From Rhizobium sp. BK418 (GTDB lineage Bacteria; Pseudomonadota; Alphaproteobacteria; Rhizobiales; Rhizobiaceae), in NCBI RefSeq assembly GCF_004341105.1, contig NZ_SLZK01000005.1, positions 186,001-250,000 of the forward strand: 64,000 nt of DNA, written 5' to 3'. Within the stretch, counting starts at the first letter, position 1. Each line of letters opens with the position of its first letter. Under the pieces are notes generated by a model. It worked only from the letters and a program-made list of their open reading frames with translations, had not been told where the DNA came from and ran no database searches. The position numbers were made by a program, and so were the translations under genes. Below are positions 37,037-46,269 of the stretch, piece by piece.

Positions 37037-39499
37037 ATGGCTTCACCTGACACGGCAGTGATGAACAAAACAGCCTCGGCAGCGTCGCCTGGGAAAACCC
37101 CGCTTTCGGCTGAGGAACTCCGCCTGATGGACGCCTATTGGCGGGCATCGAACTATCTGTCGGTTGGGCAGATCTATCTGCTCGACAATCCCCTGCTCAA
37201 GAAGCCTCTCGCACGTGAACACATCAAGCCGCGGCTACTCGGCCATTGGGGAACCTCGCCAGGCCTGAACATGCTCTATGTGCACCTTAATAGGGTGATC
37301 AAGCGAGACGACCTCAACATGATCTATGTGATCGGCCCTGGCCACGGCGGACCGTCACTGGTTGCACACGCCTATCTGGAAGGGACCTACACCGAATTCT
37401 ACCCGAATATTGGCCAGGACGAGGAAGGCATGAAGCGGCTGTTCAAGCAGTTCAGCTTTCCCGGCGGCATCCCAAGCCACGTGGCTCCCGAAACACCCGG
37501 AAGCATTCATGAAGGTGGAGAGCTCGGCTATGCGCTCAGCCACGCCTATGGTGCTGCCTTCGATAATCCCGATCTGATCGTGGCCTGTGTCGTCGGTGAC
37601 GGGGAGGCTGAAACCGGGCCGCTTGCGACCGGATGGCATGGCAACAAATTTCTCAATCCGGCGCGTGACGGATGCGTTCTGCCGATCCTGCACCTCAACG
37701 GCTACAAGATCGCCAATCCCTGCTTCCTTGCCCGTATTCCCAATCAGGAATTGGTGAAGTTCTTTGAGGGCATGGGATATGCGCCCCTTTTCGTGGAAGG
37801 TCATGAGCCCGACAAGGTTCAGCAGCAGCTTGCCGCAGCCATGGACACCGCCGTTGCCAGGATCAAGGCGATCTGGTCGGAAGCGCGGGACAAAGGAAAT
37901 GTTAGTCGTCCAGCGTGGCCGATGATCGTCTTCCGTACGCCGAAGGGCTGGACCTGCCCAGAGGAGATCGACGGCAAGAAATGCGAAGACTACTGGCGCT
38001 CGCACCAGGTTCCGATGGGCGATATGGACAAACCGGAACATATCAAGGTGCTTCATCACTGGATGAAGACCTACAAACCTGAAGAACTTTTTGACGACGA
38101 TGGCAGATTGCGTGCTGAACTGGCCGCGCTGGCACCGACCGGACATCGCCGGATGAGCGACAATCCGCACGCAAACGGTGGTCTGTTGCTGCGCGATTTG
38201 AAGATGCCGGATTTCCGCGATTATGCAGTCTCTGTTCCCAAGCCCGGATCAGTGACCGCGGAATCGGCTCGCCTCATGGGCAAGTTCCTGCGCGATGTGA
38301 TGAAACTGAACCTTCAAAGCAAGAACTTTCGGCTGTTTAGCCCAGATGAGAACAATTCCAATCGCTGGCAGGACGTGCTGGAGGTGACAGATCGCTGCTA
38401 TATGGCCGAGATCTACCCGGAGGACGATCACCTGTCGCCCGACGGCCGCGTCATGGAGGTCCTAAGCGAGCATCAATGCCAGGGCTGGCTTGAAGGCTAT
38501 CTGTTGACCGGACGTCACGGCTTTTTCTCCTGCTACGAGGCGTTCATTCACATCATCGACTCGATGTTCAATCAGCATGCCAAATGGCTGAAAGTGTGCA
38601 ATCACATCCCCTGGCGGCGGCCGATCGCCTCGCTCAACTACTTCCTGAGTTCGCATGTCTGGAGGCAGGATCACAACGGGTTTTCCCATCAGGATCCGGG
38701 CTTCATCGACCATGTGATCAACAAGAAGGCGGAGGTCATCCGGGTCTATCTTCCGCCGGATGCCAATACGCTGCTGTCCGTTACCGATCATTGCCTGCGC
38801 AGCCGCAACTATGTGAACGTCGTGGTGGCAGGCAAGCAACCTGCTCTGCAATGGCTCACGATGGACGAGGCGATCAAGCACTGCGCCGAAGGTCTCGGCA
38901 TTTGGGAGTGGGCCAGCAATGACCAGGGCTCGGAACCGGATGTGGTCATGGCCTGCTGCGGCGATGTTCCCACTCTGGAGACGCTCTCCGCCGTCCAGTT
39001 GATCCGCGAGCACCTTCCCCAGGTGAAGGTGCGGGTCATCAATGTCGTCAATCTGATGAAGCTGCAGCCCTCGAGTGAACATCCCCACGGGCTTTCGGAT
39101 CCTGACTTCGATGCGTTCTTCACAAAGGATAAGCCGATCATCTTCGCATTCCACGGATATCCCTGGTTGATCCACCGGCTGACCTATCGGCGAACCAACC
39201 ATAAAAATCTGCATGTCCGAGGCTACAAGGAAGAGGGAACGACCACGACGCCGTTCGACATGGTCGTTCTGAACCAGCTCGATCGCTTTCATCTCGTCGA
39301 AGATGTGATCGATCGGCTGCCGCAACTTGGCGCGCGCGCCGCTTATTTCAAGCAGGCAATTCGCGGGAAGCTGATCGAGCACCGGCAATATATCGACAAG
39401 CATGGTGATGACATGCCCGAGATCAGCGGCTGGAAATGGGGCGTCAAGAGCACGGAGAAAGGGAAGGCGGCGACTTCCACAGAGGGAGACAATGCCTAG
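37037..39499 (+). CDS. xfp: Xylulose-5-phosphate/fructose-6-phosphate phosphoketolase
   Basis: 820-residue thiamine-diphosphate enzyme splitting xylulose-5-P or fructose-6-P with phosphate to acetyl-phosphate plus glyceraldehyde-3-P or erythrose-4-P. Visible family marks: WRASNYLSVGQIYLLDNPLL, GHWGTSPGLN, GPGHGGPSLVAHAYLEG, the ThDP motif VVGDGEAETGPLATGWHGNKF, PEDDHLSPDGRVMEVLSEH and NHIPWRRPIASLNYFLSSHVWRQDHNGFSHQDPG. The ATG at 37037 follows GGGAGG. It bypasses lower glycolysis and gives acetate or ATP at low oxygen. No acetate kinase is visible in the window. Confidence 0.95.
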   Translation: MASPDTAVMNKTASAASPGKTPLSAEELRLMDAYWRASNYLSVGQIYLLDNPLLKKPLAREHIKPRLLGHWGTSPGLNMLYVHLNRVIKRDDLNMIYVIGPGHGGPSLVAHAYLEGTYTEFYPNIGQDEEGMKRLFKQFSFPGGIPSHVAPETPGSIHEGGELGYALSHAYGAAFDNPDLIVACVVGDGEAETGPLATGWHGNKFLNPARDGCVLPILHLNGYKIANPCFLARIPNQELVKFFEGMGYAPLFVEGHEPDKVQQQLAAAMDTAVARIKAIWSEARDKGNVSRPAWPMIVFRTPKGWTCPEEIDGKKCEDYWRSHQVPMGDMDKPEHIKVLHHWMKTYKPEELFDDDGRLRAELAALAPTGHRRMSDNPHANGGLLLRDLKMPDFRDYAVSVPKPGSVTAESARLMGKFLRDVMKLNLQSKNFRLFSPDENNSNRWQDVLEVTDRCYMAEIYPEDDHLSPDGRVMEVLSEHQCQGWLEGYLLTGRHGFFSCYEAFIHIIDSMFNQHAKWLKVCNHIPWRRPIASLNYFLSSHVWRQDHNGFSHQDPGFIDHVINKKAEVIRVYLPPDANTLLSVTDHCLRSRNYVNVVVAGKQPALQWLTMDEAIKHCAEGLGIWEWASNDQGSEPDVVMACCGDVPTLETLSAVQLIREHLPQVKVRVINVVNLMKLQPSSEHPHGLSDPDFDAFFTKDKPIIFAFHGYPWLIHRLTYRRTNHKNLHVRGYKEEGTTTTPFDMVVLNQLDRFHLVEDVIDRLPQLGARAAYFKQAIRGKLIEHRQYIDKHGDDMPEISGWKWGVKSTEKGKAATSTEGDNA

Positions 39500-39597
39500 G
39501 CGACACGTCGCGTGTAAACGATCATGCCGGCAGGCGTCCGACCAGGGCCGCCTCCGGTTGTCCGACGAAATCTCCTGATCTCCCTGGTTACCTTATC

Positions 39598-40917
39598 ATG
39601 TCGGAATTACTGTCAACCGATCTCGAATTGAACCGAATGCCGACGGAAGAGGACCTCGGTCGCCTTCAGTTCACGACCCTGCTCTACTATCTGCAATGCA
39701 CGAATCCGGACAACGGGTTGGTTCGAGACAAGACACAGGCAGGCGCACCAGCGAGCATCGCTGCCATCGGCATGGCTCTTGCCACCATTCCTGTCGTAGT
39801 GGAGCGCGGCGTCGTCATTCGCGAGTTTGCCGCCAAGATCGCCCGACGCCGACTGGAATTCCTGATATCCTGCCACCAGGGGCCGGAACCTGACGCCTCC
39901 GGCTACAAGGGTTTCTTCTACCATTTCCTCGACATTGAGACGGGGCGACGAGTCTGGCAGTGCGAATTGTCAACAATCGACTCGGCTTTCCTGTTCGCCG
40001 GTGCTTTGACCGTCGCGGCTTATTTCGATGCGGACACCGAGGACGAGGCGAAGGTTCGCGCACTTGCCAAGGCGCTGTACGAGCGCGTGGACTGGAACTG
40101 GGCTCGCGACCACGGAGCCACGCTCACCCATGGCTGGCGACCGGAAAGTGGATTCATTCCCTATCGATGGCGGGGCTATGACGAAGGTCTGCTTCTTTAC
40201 ATTCTCGGGCTCGGCTCGCCGAGCCACCCTCTGCCGCCGGAAAGCTATACGGCTTACACGGAGAGCTACGAATGGCGGAATATCTTCGGTCGCGAATTGC
40301 TCTATTCCGGCCCGCTCTTTACGCATCAGCTTTCACATATGTGGATCGATTTTCGCGACATTCGCGACAATTTCATGCGCGAGCATCGAAGCGACTATTT
40401 CCAGAACAGCCGGCATGCCACTTTCGTCCAGCAGGAATATGCCATTCGCAACCCGCTGAATTTTAAAGGCTACGGCGAACATTGCTGGGGCTTCACGGCA
40501 AGCGATGGGCCTGGCTGGATCAAGAGAAATATAGACGGCGTCGATCGGGAATTCTTCGACTACGTTGCCCGGGGCGCACCCTATGGGCCAGATGATGGAA
40601 CGGTATCCCCCTGGGTGGTGGTTGCCTCGCTGCCATTTGCGCCGGAAATCGTCATCCCGACCGTGCGAAACTTTGCCCGCATGAAACTTGGAATGACACG
40701 GCTTTATGGGTTTAGGCCGTCGTTCAACCAGACATATACGACTGGTGACAACAACGACGAATGGTGGGTCAGCCCTTACCATTTCGGGATCGACCAAGGT
40801 CCGGTTGTCTTGATGATCGAAAACTACCGAAGCGGCTTGCTGTGGAACATTATGCGTCGCTGCGAGCCGGTGGTGGTCGGATTGAGACGAGCGGGGTTTT
40901 CAGGCGGCTGGTTATGA
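39598..40917 (+). CDS. Cytosolic glucoamylase-like protein (PF10091-type), copy 1
   Basis: 439 residues without signal peptide. YYLQCTNPDNGLVRDKT, IAAIGMALATIPVVVERG, GFFYHFLDIETGRRVWQCELSTIDSAFLFAGAL and the end LRRAGFSGGWL match the glycoamylase-like domain also found at the C-terminus of cyclic beta-1,2-glucan synthase, related to GH144 beta-1,2-glucanases (recall). A hydrolase of a beta-glucan-type oligosaccharide is the likely role. The ATG at 39598 lacks a strong ribosome site. It follows xfp by 98 bases. A paralogue lies at 55135. Confidence 0.85.
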   Translation: MSELLSTDLELNRMPTEEDLGRLQFTTLLYYLQCTNPDNGLVRDKTQAGAPASIAAIGMALATIPVVVERGVVIREFAAKIARRRLEFLISCHQGPEPDASGYKGFFYHFLDIETGRRVWQCELSTIDSAFLFAGALTVAAYFDADTEDEAKVRALAKALYERVDWNWARDHGATLTHGWRPESGFIPYRWRGYDEGLLLYILGLGSPSHPLPPESYTAYTESYEWRNIFGRELLYSGPLFTHQLSHMWIDFRDIRDNFMREHRSDYFQNSRHATFVQQEYAIRNPLNFKGYGEHCWGFTASDGPGWIKRNIDGVDREFFDYVARGAPYGPDDGTVSPWVVVASLPFAPEIVIPTVRNFARMKLGMTRLYGFRPSFNQTYTTGDNNDEWWVSPYHFGIDQGPVVLMIENYRSGLLWNIMRRCEPVVVGLRRAGFSGGWL

Positions 40918-41017
40918 TGGCTGTGCCGAATCCGCCCGAATTTCCTGAGGCACAACAGGCTTGTGGCGAACAACGCTACAGACGACCGAGGTTTCAAAGA
41001 ACCAGACTGCGTGACAC

Positions 41018-42706
41018 TCAGGCTTTCTGTTTTTGATCGATCCACCTCCAGGAGCCGTCCGAACCATATTCCAGAACGGCATCGTAGGATGAGCGCGGGG
41101 CATCCGGCTCGGCGAAGTTGACGCACGCGATCCTTCTTTCCGCCAGAAGCCGGAGAATTGCGGACAGAAGCTCGTGACCGAAGATGGCATCGGCTTTTTC
41201 TAGAACAATATATGACGGAGTGGCCATGATCGCGCTTGCAAGTGCAATGAGCCGTTGTTCGCGAGGCGACAGCAACGTGGTCCAGTCTTGCTCGCTATCC
41301 AGCTCATTAGGTATCAAATCGCGTGTGAGCCCGAGATTCCTCAGCAAAGCGAGGATCTGACCATCCGTTTCCTTGATCGAACGCTCCGGGGATACCAGGA
41401 TTTGGCGCAGAGTTCCCGGGCCCAAATAGGCCCGCTGACCGAGAAACCGCACATGTTGACGGGGAGGGATGACGATGCGCCCGGTCCCTGACGTATTAAG
41501 TCCTGCCGTAGTCCGGAATAAGGCGGACGCCGCGACCTCACTTTCTCCCGTAACGATCACCCGCGTATCGGTTGGGATGAGGACCGACAAATCCGTCACC
41601 AATACCTCTCCTGTCGGCGACGTCAGCGTCAGGTGTTCATAGCCAAGGCTGTCCTCAGCCTCGACGAGTTCGATACCGATATCCGCCGGGCTGCTAGCTT
41701 CCTCGATCGCTTCCAAAAGGGAACTGAGACGCGCCACGACGGTCGCGAAGTTCGAGATCGAGTTGAATTGTGCGACGATGAATGAGAGCGCACCGACGAG
41801 CATGGCAAAGGCTGCCGCCGACTGCGTGATGACCCCAAATTCGATGTCCCCACGCATGAACGCGGGCGCGATGATGACGACCGGAATGATCTGTATCATC
41901 CAATTGTAACCGGTGGTGAAGAAACCAACGTTGCGATTGATGGCGATTATCCGCCTGAAGTTTGCGGCGAGGCTATCGAACTGCTTGAGAAGCCGATCTG
42001 TGTGGCGTTGTTCGGAACCCTCGATCATGATTGATTCCGTGTTTTCACGCACACGGATCAGTTCGGACCGAAAGGCCGCTTCGCGGTCGAGCTGGTTATA
42101 GTTCAGGTCGATCAAAGGTCGTCCCAACACGATCGTCATAAACGATCCGAAGGCGGCATAGACAACCGCCGTAAAGAACAGAAGCGGACTGATCAGCCAC
42201 AACACGCCCGAAAAGGTGAAGATCGTCAACACGCTGCTGAGCAGCATAAGCAGGAAGGAAAGCGTCGTCGTCGTGAATGCTTTGACATCCTCGGCAATCC
42301 GCTGGTCAGGATACGCAACTTTACCCCGAATGCCGAGCCGGTAGAAAGTACCGTCGGTCATATAAACACCGATTGCACGACGGGTGAGGTGCTCTCGCCA
42401 AAGCAAAGCCAGTCGTTCTTCGGCAAAGCGGGCAATCACCGATACGAGGGTCGAAGCGGCAAAAGCGCCAGCGTAGAGGATCGCCTGGCGAATAAATTCG
42501 GCAGTCTGCCTTTCAGCGATCGCAGTCATGAAGTGCCGGCCGACAAAACTGTTGACGACATTCAGAGCGCTGATGCCGCCGAAGAGGGCGACCAGGGAAG
42601 CGAGAAGAAATCCGGCTCGTCCGCCAACATCGGATGTCATGAACAATTTGATCGCGCGGATGAACCGTATTGCCGTCAACTTGAGCGGAATTTGCTGCTG
42701 GCCCAT
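41018..42706 (-). CDS. BacA/YddA-type ABC exporter with degenerate ATPase domain
   Basis: 562 residues. The N-terminal half has about six spans of the SbmA/BacA-YddA type (ALNVVNSFVGRHFMTAIAER, RLALLWREHLTRRAIGVYM, YPDQRIAEDVKAFT, YNQLDREAAFRSELIRVREN). The C-terminal half is laid out like the family ATPase but its motifs are ruined. Walker A is GESEVAASA (residues 387-395) with no Lys. The signature is LSPREQRL. Walker B is YIVLEKADAIF without the Asp-Glu pair. The switch His is absent (CVNFAEPDAP). Only the Q-loop (GQRAYLGPGTLRQIL) survives. ATP hydrolysis is not expected; a proton-driven or sensing role is inferred. The ATG at 42706 follows GGGGGCGAC. Confidence 0.8.
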   Translation of the reverse strand: MGQQQIPLKLTAIRFIRAIKLFMTSDVGGRAGFLLASLVALFGGISALNVVNSFVGRHFMTAIAERQTAEFIRQAILYAGAFAASTLVSVIARFAEERLALLWREHLTRRAIGVYMTDGTFYRLGIRGKVAYPDQRIAEDVKAFTTTTLSFLLMLLSSVLTIFTFSGVLWLISPLLFFTAVVYAAFGSFMTIVLGRPLIDLNYNQLDREAAFRSELIRVRENTESIMIEGSEQRHTDRLLKQFDSLAANFRRIIAINRNVGFFTTGYNWMIQIIPVVIIAPAFMRGDIEFGVITQSAAAFAMLVGALSFIVAQFNSISNFATVVARLSSLLEAIEEASSPADIGIELVEAEDSLGYEHLTLTSPTGEVLVTDLSVLIPTDTRVIVTGESEVAASALFRTTAGLNTSGTGRIVIPPRQHVRFLGQRAYLGPGTLRQILVSPERSIKETDGQILALLRNLGLTRDLIPNELDSEQDWTTLLSPREQRLIALASAIMATPSYIVLEKADAIFGHELLSAILRLLAERRIACVNFAEPDAPRSSYDAVLEYGSDGSWRWIDQKQKA

Positions 42707-42891
42707 TGTCGCCCCCAAACTTGTGTTGGTACGAACTATAGCGCGAAAAACGTGCGACAGAGAGCGGCGCGGGAGTGGATGGGCGAGCCTTCTCTTTGGC
42801 GGTAGTGACACATAGCAGGAGAGGCTCCCAAACGGGACACGACTGCTGAACAATCGATCCCGCGCAGGACGCGTCGCTCTGCATGTATTTG

Positions 42892-43005
42892 CTATTTCCG
42901 CGGATCGAACAGGTCGCGAGGCCATCGCCGAGAATGTTGAATCCGAGTACGGTCACCATGATCGCGAGGCCGGGAAAGAGCGACATATAGATGTTGAGGC
43001 CGAGA
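42892..43005 (-). pseudogene. Relic of a DppC-type permease (C-terminal end)
   Basis: Minus-strand text LNIYMSLFPGLAIMVTVLGFNILGDGL is the usual last membrane span of dipeptide permease DppC. One frame shift later it continues RDLFDPRK and a TAG at 42892. Nothing of the rest of the gene remains; upstream it joins directly to a binding-protein fragment. Confidence 0.75.
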
Positions 43006-43317
43006 TATCGACGGCGCTGACGCTGTCGATGAAGGTGCGCAGACGGCCGCTGGCGGCAAACCCGCACTTGGTATCGAATGGCGGGTAAAATTCTTCACGA
43101 CGGCATCGGCATCGAAGGGCGTGCCATCGTGGAACTCGACACCCTGGCCCAGCTTGAACGTCCAGACGATGCCGGCATCGTTGCTTGACCAGTCGGTAGC
43201 AAGCGCCGGCTGAAGGCTCAGATCCTTAGCACGGGAAAGCAGACTATCGTACATCGGATCCAAAACGGCGGCGGTAAACGTTGCGGTCTGATCCCCCGGA
43301 TTCCATCGAGCGTGGCG
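43006..43317 (-). pseudogene. Relic of a dipeptide-type ABC binding protein
   Basis: Minus-strand frame with NPGDQTATFTAAVLDPMYD, SLLSRAKDLSLQPALATDW and LGQGVEFHDGTPFDADAVV, a family 5 solute-binding protein segment. After KNFTR the sense shifts to another frame (SGRLRTFIDSVSAVD) and ends at the junction with the DppC relic near 43005. The N-terminus and the C-terminal three quarters are missing. It is not a copy of the intact binding protein at 47065, whose equivalent segment differs. Confidence 0.75.
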
Positions 43318-43410
43318 CGACCGTGCGAGTGCTAATAAAATCCCTTGCGAATGATTTCCATTGGTTCTTGATTCTTGGAACCGGCCATCCGGTTGGCTTT
43401 GATCAATTTT

Positions 43411-43437
43411 CCAATTTATTTTGGTTGATTGGTTCAT
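43411..43437. promoter_or_regulatory. Operator-like repeats upstream of the ROK gene
   Basis: CCAAT (43411), TTGGTT (43421) and ATTGGTTCAT (43428-43437) form repeated half-sites about 55 bases before the ROK start. ATTGGTTCAT recurs exactly in front of the GntR gene. Confidence 0.45.
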
Positions 43438-43489
43438 TTTCCGAACTTACTGTCAGGGCGAAATCACAGGCAAGGGGTCAGGAGTTTTA

Positions 43490-44623
43490 ATGTTCAACTC
43501 ATCGCAGCGTGAGCTTCTGCGGGTCATAAGCGAGTCCGGCCCCCTCAGCCGGACCGATCTTGCGTCCGCGATCGGGCTCAGCAAAGCGGCGATGAGCGGC
43601 ATTGCCCGCGAGCTGATCGATCGCGGTGTGCTGCATGAGACGGAAACAGTCTATGGTCAGGGCCGGCCCTCCGTCCTGCTCGACCTGAAGCCGGAATGCG
43701 CCTTCTTCATCGGCATCTCACTTCTGGAAGATCCGGTACCGATGATCCTCAGTGATCTTAACGGCAATATCATCGCCCGCCAGCAGCTGCCCTATTCCCG
43801 CGATCCCAAGACCATCGCCAATGCGATCGCTCATGGCCTGCCGGACATCCTGAAGGCGCATCAGCAGGCGAGCTCTAAGCTTGCCGGCATCGGGGTGGCG
43901 CTATCTGGCTTCGTCGACGAAAAACAGGCGACCTGCGTGCAATCCACCTTGCTCGGCTGGCAGGACGTGCCGCTGGCGGAAATGATCCGTCAGGCGAGCG
44001 GCGTCGATACTTTCATCGAAAATGATGCCAAAGCCGTGGCCGTCAGCGAAAAGCTCTTCGGCATTGCCCGAGACACGCCGAATTTCTCGGTCGTTTCGCT
44101 CGGAGACGGCATCGGCTGCGCCCATTTCATCGATGGCAAGCTCTATCGCGGCAATCATGGCGGTGCGGGCGAAATCGCCCATGCGACAATCGAGCCCGGC
44201 GGCGCGCCCTGCCGCTGCGGCAAGCGCGGCTGCCTCGACACCGTTGCCTCGATGAAGGCGATCAAAGAGATGGCGCGGGCCGCCGGCCTGAAATGCACTT
44301 CGCTATCGGAACTGGAAGAGGAAGCCTCGCAAGGCACCGCCGAGGCGATCGCCATCATCCATAAGGCCGGCGCCGCCCTCGGCCTCGCGATCTCGCACCT
44401 GATCCAGATGAATGATCCCGGCCTGATCCTGATCACCCATGTCGATAGCTCCTTCGACGGCCTCTTCGGCACGGTCGTACAACAGGCGATCGAAGCCAAT
44501 GTTCTTCCGCGTTATGCCGGCCAGACACCGATCCGCACCCGCCGCGTCGATAGCGACGTTTGGGCACGGGGCGCTGCCAGCATCGCCGCCCATAATTTTC
44601 TGATTGGTCCCAATATAAGCTGA
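43490..44623 (+). CDS. ROK-family transcriptional repressor
   Basis: 377 residues. An N-terminal MarR-like HTH (LLRVISESGPLSRTDLASAIGLSKAAMSGIARELIDRGVL) is followed by a ROK sugar-kinase-like domain with ENDAKAVAVSE, LGDGIGCAHFIDGKLYRGNHGGAGEIAH and the zinc motif CRCGKRGCLDTVAS. GGAG precedes the ATG at 43490. It begins the peptide locus and is followed eight bases later by the M81 peptidase gene, so it probably regulates its own operon in response to a substrate or amino sugar. Confidence 0.9.
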   Translation: MFNSSQRELLRVISESGPLSRTDLASAIGLSKAAMSGIARELIDRGVLHETETVYGQGRPSVLLDLKPECAFFIGISLLEDPVPMILSDLNGNIIARQQLPYSRDPKTIANAIAHGLPDILKAHQQASSKLAGIGVALSGFVDEKQATCVQSTLLGWQDVPLAEMIRQASGVDTFIENDAKAVAVSEKLFGIARDTPNFSVVSLGDGIGCAHFIDGKLYRGNHGGAGEIAHATIEPGGAPCRCGKRGCLDTVASMKAIKEMARAAGLKCTSLSELEEEASQGTAEAIAIIHKAGAALGLAISHLIQMNDPGLILITHVDSSFDGLFGTVVQQAIEANVLPRYAGQTPIRTRRVDSDVWARGAASIAAHNFLIGPNIS

Positions 44624-44631
44624 GGTCTCCC

Positions 44632-46074
44632 ATGCGCATCGCCGTCGGTGGCATTCACATCGAATGCAGCACGTACAATCCTGTCCTGAATGACGAGAAG
44701 GACTTTCGGGTGGTGCGCGGCGAGGGCCTGCTGGCCGCGCCCTATTTCGCGTTTTTAAAAGATTATCACGCCGAATTCCTGCCGACGATCCATGCCCGCG
44801 CCATTGCCGGCGGCCCGGTTGCGCGCCACACATACGAAGCTTTCAAGGCCGAGTTCCTGGAGCGCCTGAAGCCGCTTCTGCCGCTCGACGGCCTCTATCT
44901 GGCCATGCATGGCGCCATGTATGTCGAAGGCATGGAAGATGCGGAAGGCGACTGGATTACAGCGGCCCGCGAGCTTGTCGGCGACGAATGTACGATCTCG
45001 GCAAGCTATGACCTGCACGGCAATGTCACCCAGTGCATTCTTGATGCGCTTGACATGTACTCCACCTATCGCACCGCGCCGCATATCGATGTCGAAGAGA
45101 CGATGCGCCGCTCGGTTTCGATGCTCGTGAAGAGCCTGAAGACCGGCGTGAAGCCTATCCTACTCTGGGCGCCGGTTCCGGTCGTTCTGCCGGGCGAACG
45201 CACCAGCACCGTCGATGAACCGGCAAAGAGCCTCTATGCAGAACTGCCCGGCATCGATGCACTCGATGGCGTCTGGGATGCCTCGCTGATGGTCGGCTAC
45301 GTCTGGGCCGACGAGCCTCGCGCCACCGCTGCGGCCATCATGACCGGCACCGATCGCGCGGTGCTCGAGCGCGAGGCGAAACGCATGGCAAAGGCCTACT
45401 GGGATGTGCGCGAAAAATTCGTCTTCGGCTGTGAGACCGGCTCGATCGAGGAATGCGTTGCCAAGGCGATCGCCAGCCCCACTGGCCCCGTCGTACTCGC
45501 CGAATCCGGCGACAACCCGACTGGCGGCGGCGTGGGTGACCGGGCCGAGGTTCTGGCCGAACTGATCGCAAAGGGCGCCATCGGCGTTGTCTTCGCCGGC
45601 ATCGCCGACAAGGCGGCCACGGATACCTGCTATGCCGCTGGCATCGGCGCCATGTTGGAACTGACCGTCGGCGCCTCTCTCGACACCAAAGGCAGCACAC
45701 CGGTGACAGCACGTTTCATCGTAAAATTCCTGCACGAGACCGCCGACGCAGCCGATCGCCAGGCCGTCGTCTCCACCGGTGGTATCGATCTGGTGCTGTC
45801 CGCCAAGCGCCGCCCCTATCACAATATTGTCGATTTCACCCGCCTCGGCCTCGATCCGCACAGGGCCAAGATTATCGTCGTCAAGTCAGGCTATCTCTCG
45901 CCGGAACTGGCACTGATTGCCAACCCAAACCTCATGGCGCTTTCAGCCGGCGTGGTTGACCAGTTCGTCGAGCGTCTACCTCGTCTGCGCAAACAGCACC
46001 CGACTTATCCTTTCGATAAGGATTTCAACTTCGAGCCGCAGACCTTCCTCTCCGCGCGTTCGCTAAATCGCTGA
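44632..46074 (+). CDS. M81-family metallopeptidase (MlrC/microcystinase C-like)
   Basis: 480 residues. IAVGGIHIECSTYNP at the start, LYLAMHGAMYVEGMEDAEGDW, SYDLHGNVTQ (Asp and His as likely zinc ligands) and LAESGDNPTGGGVGDR in the C-terminal domain match the MlrC family. MlrC in Sphingomonas cleaves linear microcystin peptides with unusual side chains; other family members sit beside peptide transporters with unknown substrates. No signal peptide, so cytosolic. Cotranscribed with the ROK gene. Confidence 0.9.
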   Translation: MRIAVGGIHIECSTYNPVLNDEKDFRVVRGEGLLAAPYFAFLKDYHAEFLPTIHARAIAGGPVARHTYEAFKAEFLERLKPLLPLDGLYLAMHGAMYVEGMEDAEGDWITAARELVGDECTISASYDLHGNVTQCILDALDMYSTYRTAPHIDVEETMRRSVSMLVKSLKTGVKPILLWAPVPVVLPGERTSTVDEPAKSLYAELPGIDALDGVWDASLMVGYVWADEPRATAAAIMTGTDRAVLEREAKRMAKAYWDVREKFVFGCETGSIEECVAKAIASPTGPVVLAESGDNPTGGGVGDRAEVLAELIAKGAIGVVFAGIADKAATDTCYAAGIGAMLELTVGASLDTKGSTPVTARFIVKFLHETADAADRQAVVSTGGIDLVLSAKRRPYHNIVDFTRLGLDPHRAKIIVVKSGYLSPELALIANPNLMALSAGVVDQFVERLPRLRKQHPTYPFDKDFNFEPQTFLSARSLNR

Positions 46075-46211
46075 ACCAATTGCCCTTTGGTACCGAATGC
46101 CTCGCGAAGTAAGTGATGTGCGTGGAATAGTGCATCCAACCTTCGCATCCGCCGCGAAATCATGCTGTAAGGCGAAAAAACAGGCATCTATTTATTTGCA
46201 CAAAAAAGCGC

Positions 46212-46263
46212 TTGACGAGTCCAGGGAATTGGTTTGCATTGAACCAATATCAAATTGGTTCAT
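46212..46263 (+). promoter_or_regulatory. Promoter and palindromic operator of the GntR gene
   Basis: TTGACG at 46212 serves as -35. A 7-bp inverted repeat ATTGGTT-N7-AACCAAT (46228-46248) covers the expected -10, and a third half-site ATTGGTTCAT (46254-46263) follows seven bases before the start codon. The layout suggests autorepression by the GntR protein. Confidence 0.6.
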
Positions 46264-46269
46264 CCCACT

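Noticed and set aside
43438..43489. Minus-strand N-terminus extending the binding-protein relic into the ROK promoter
   Set aside because: The residues before NPGDQT are not protein-like and overlap operator repeats; the relic begins after them.
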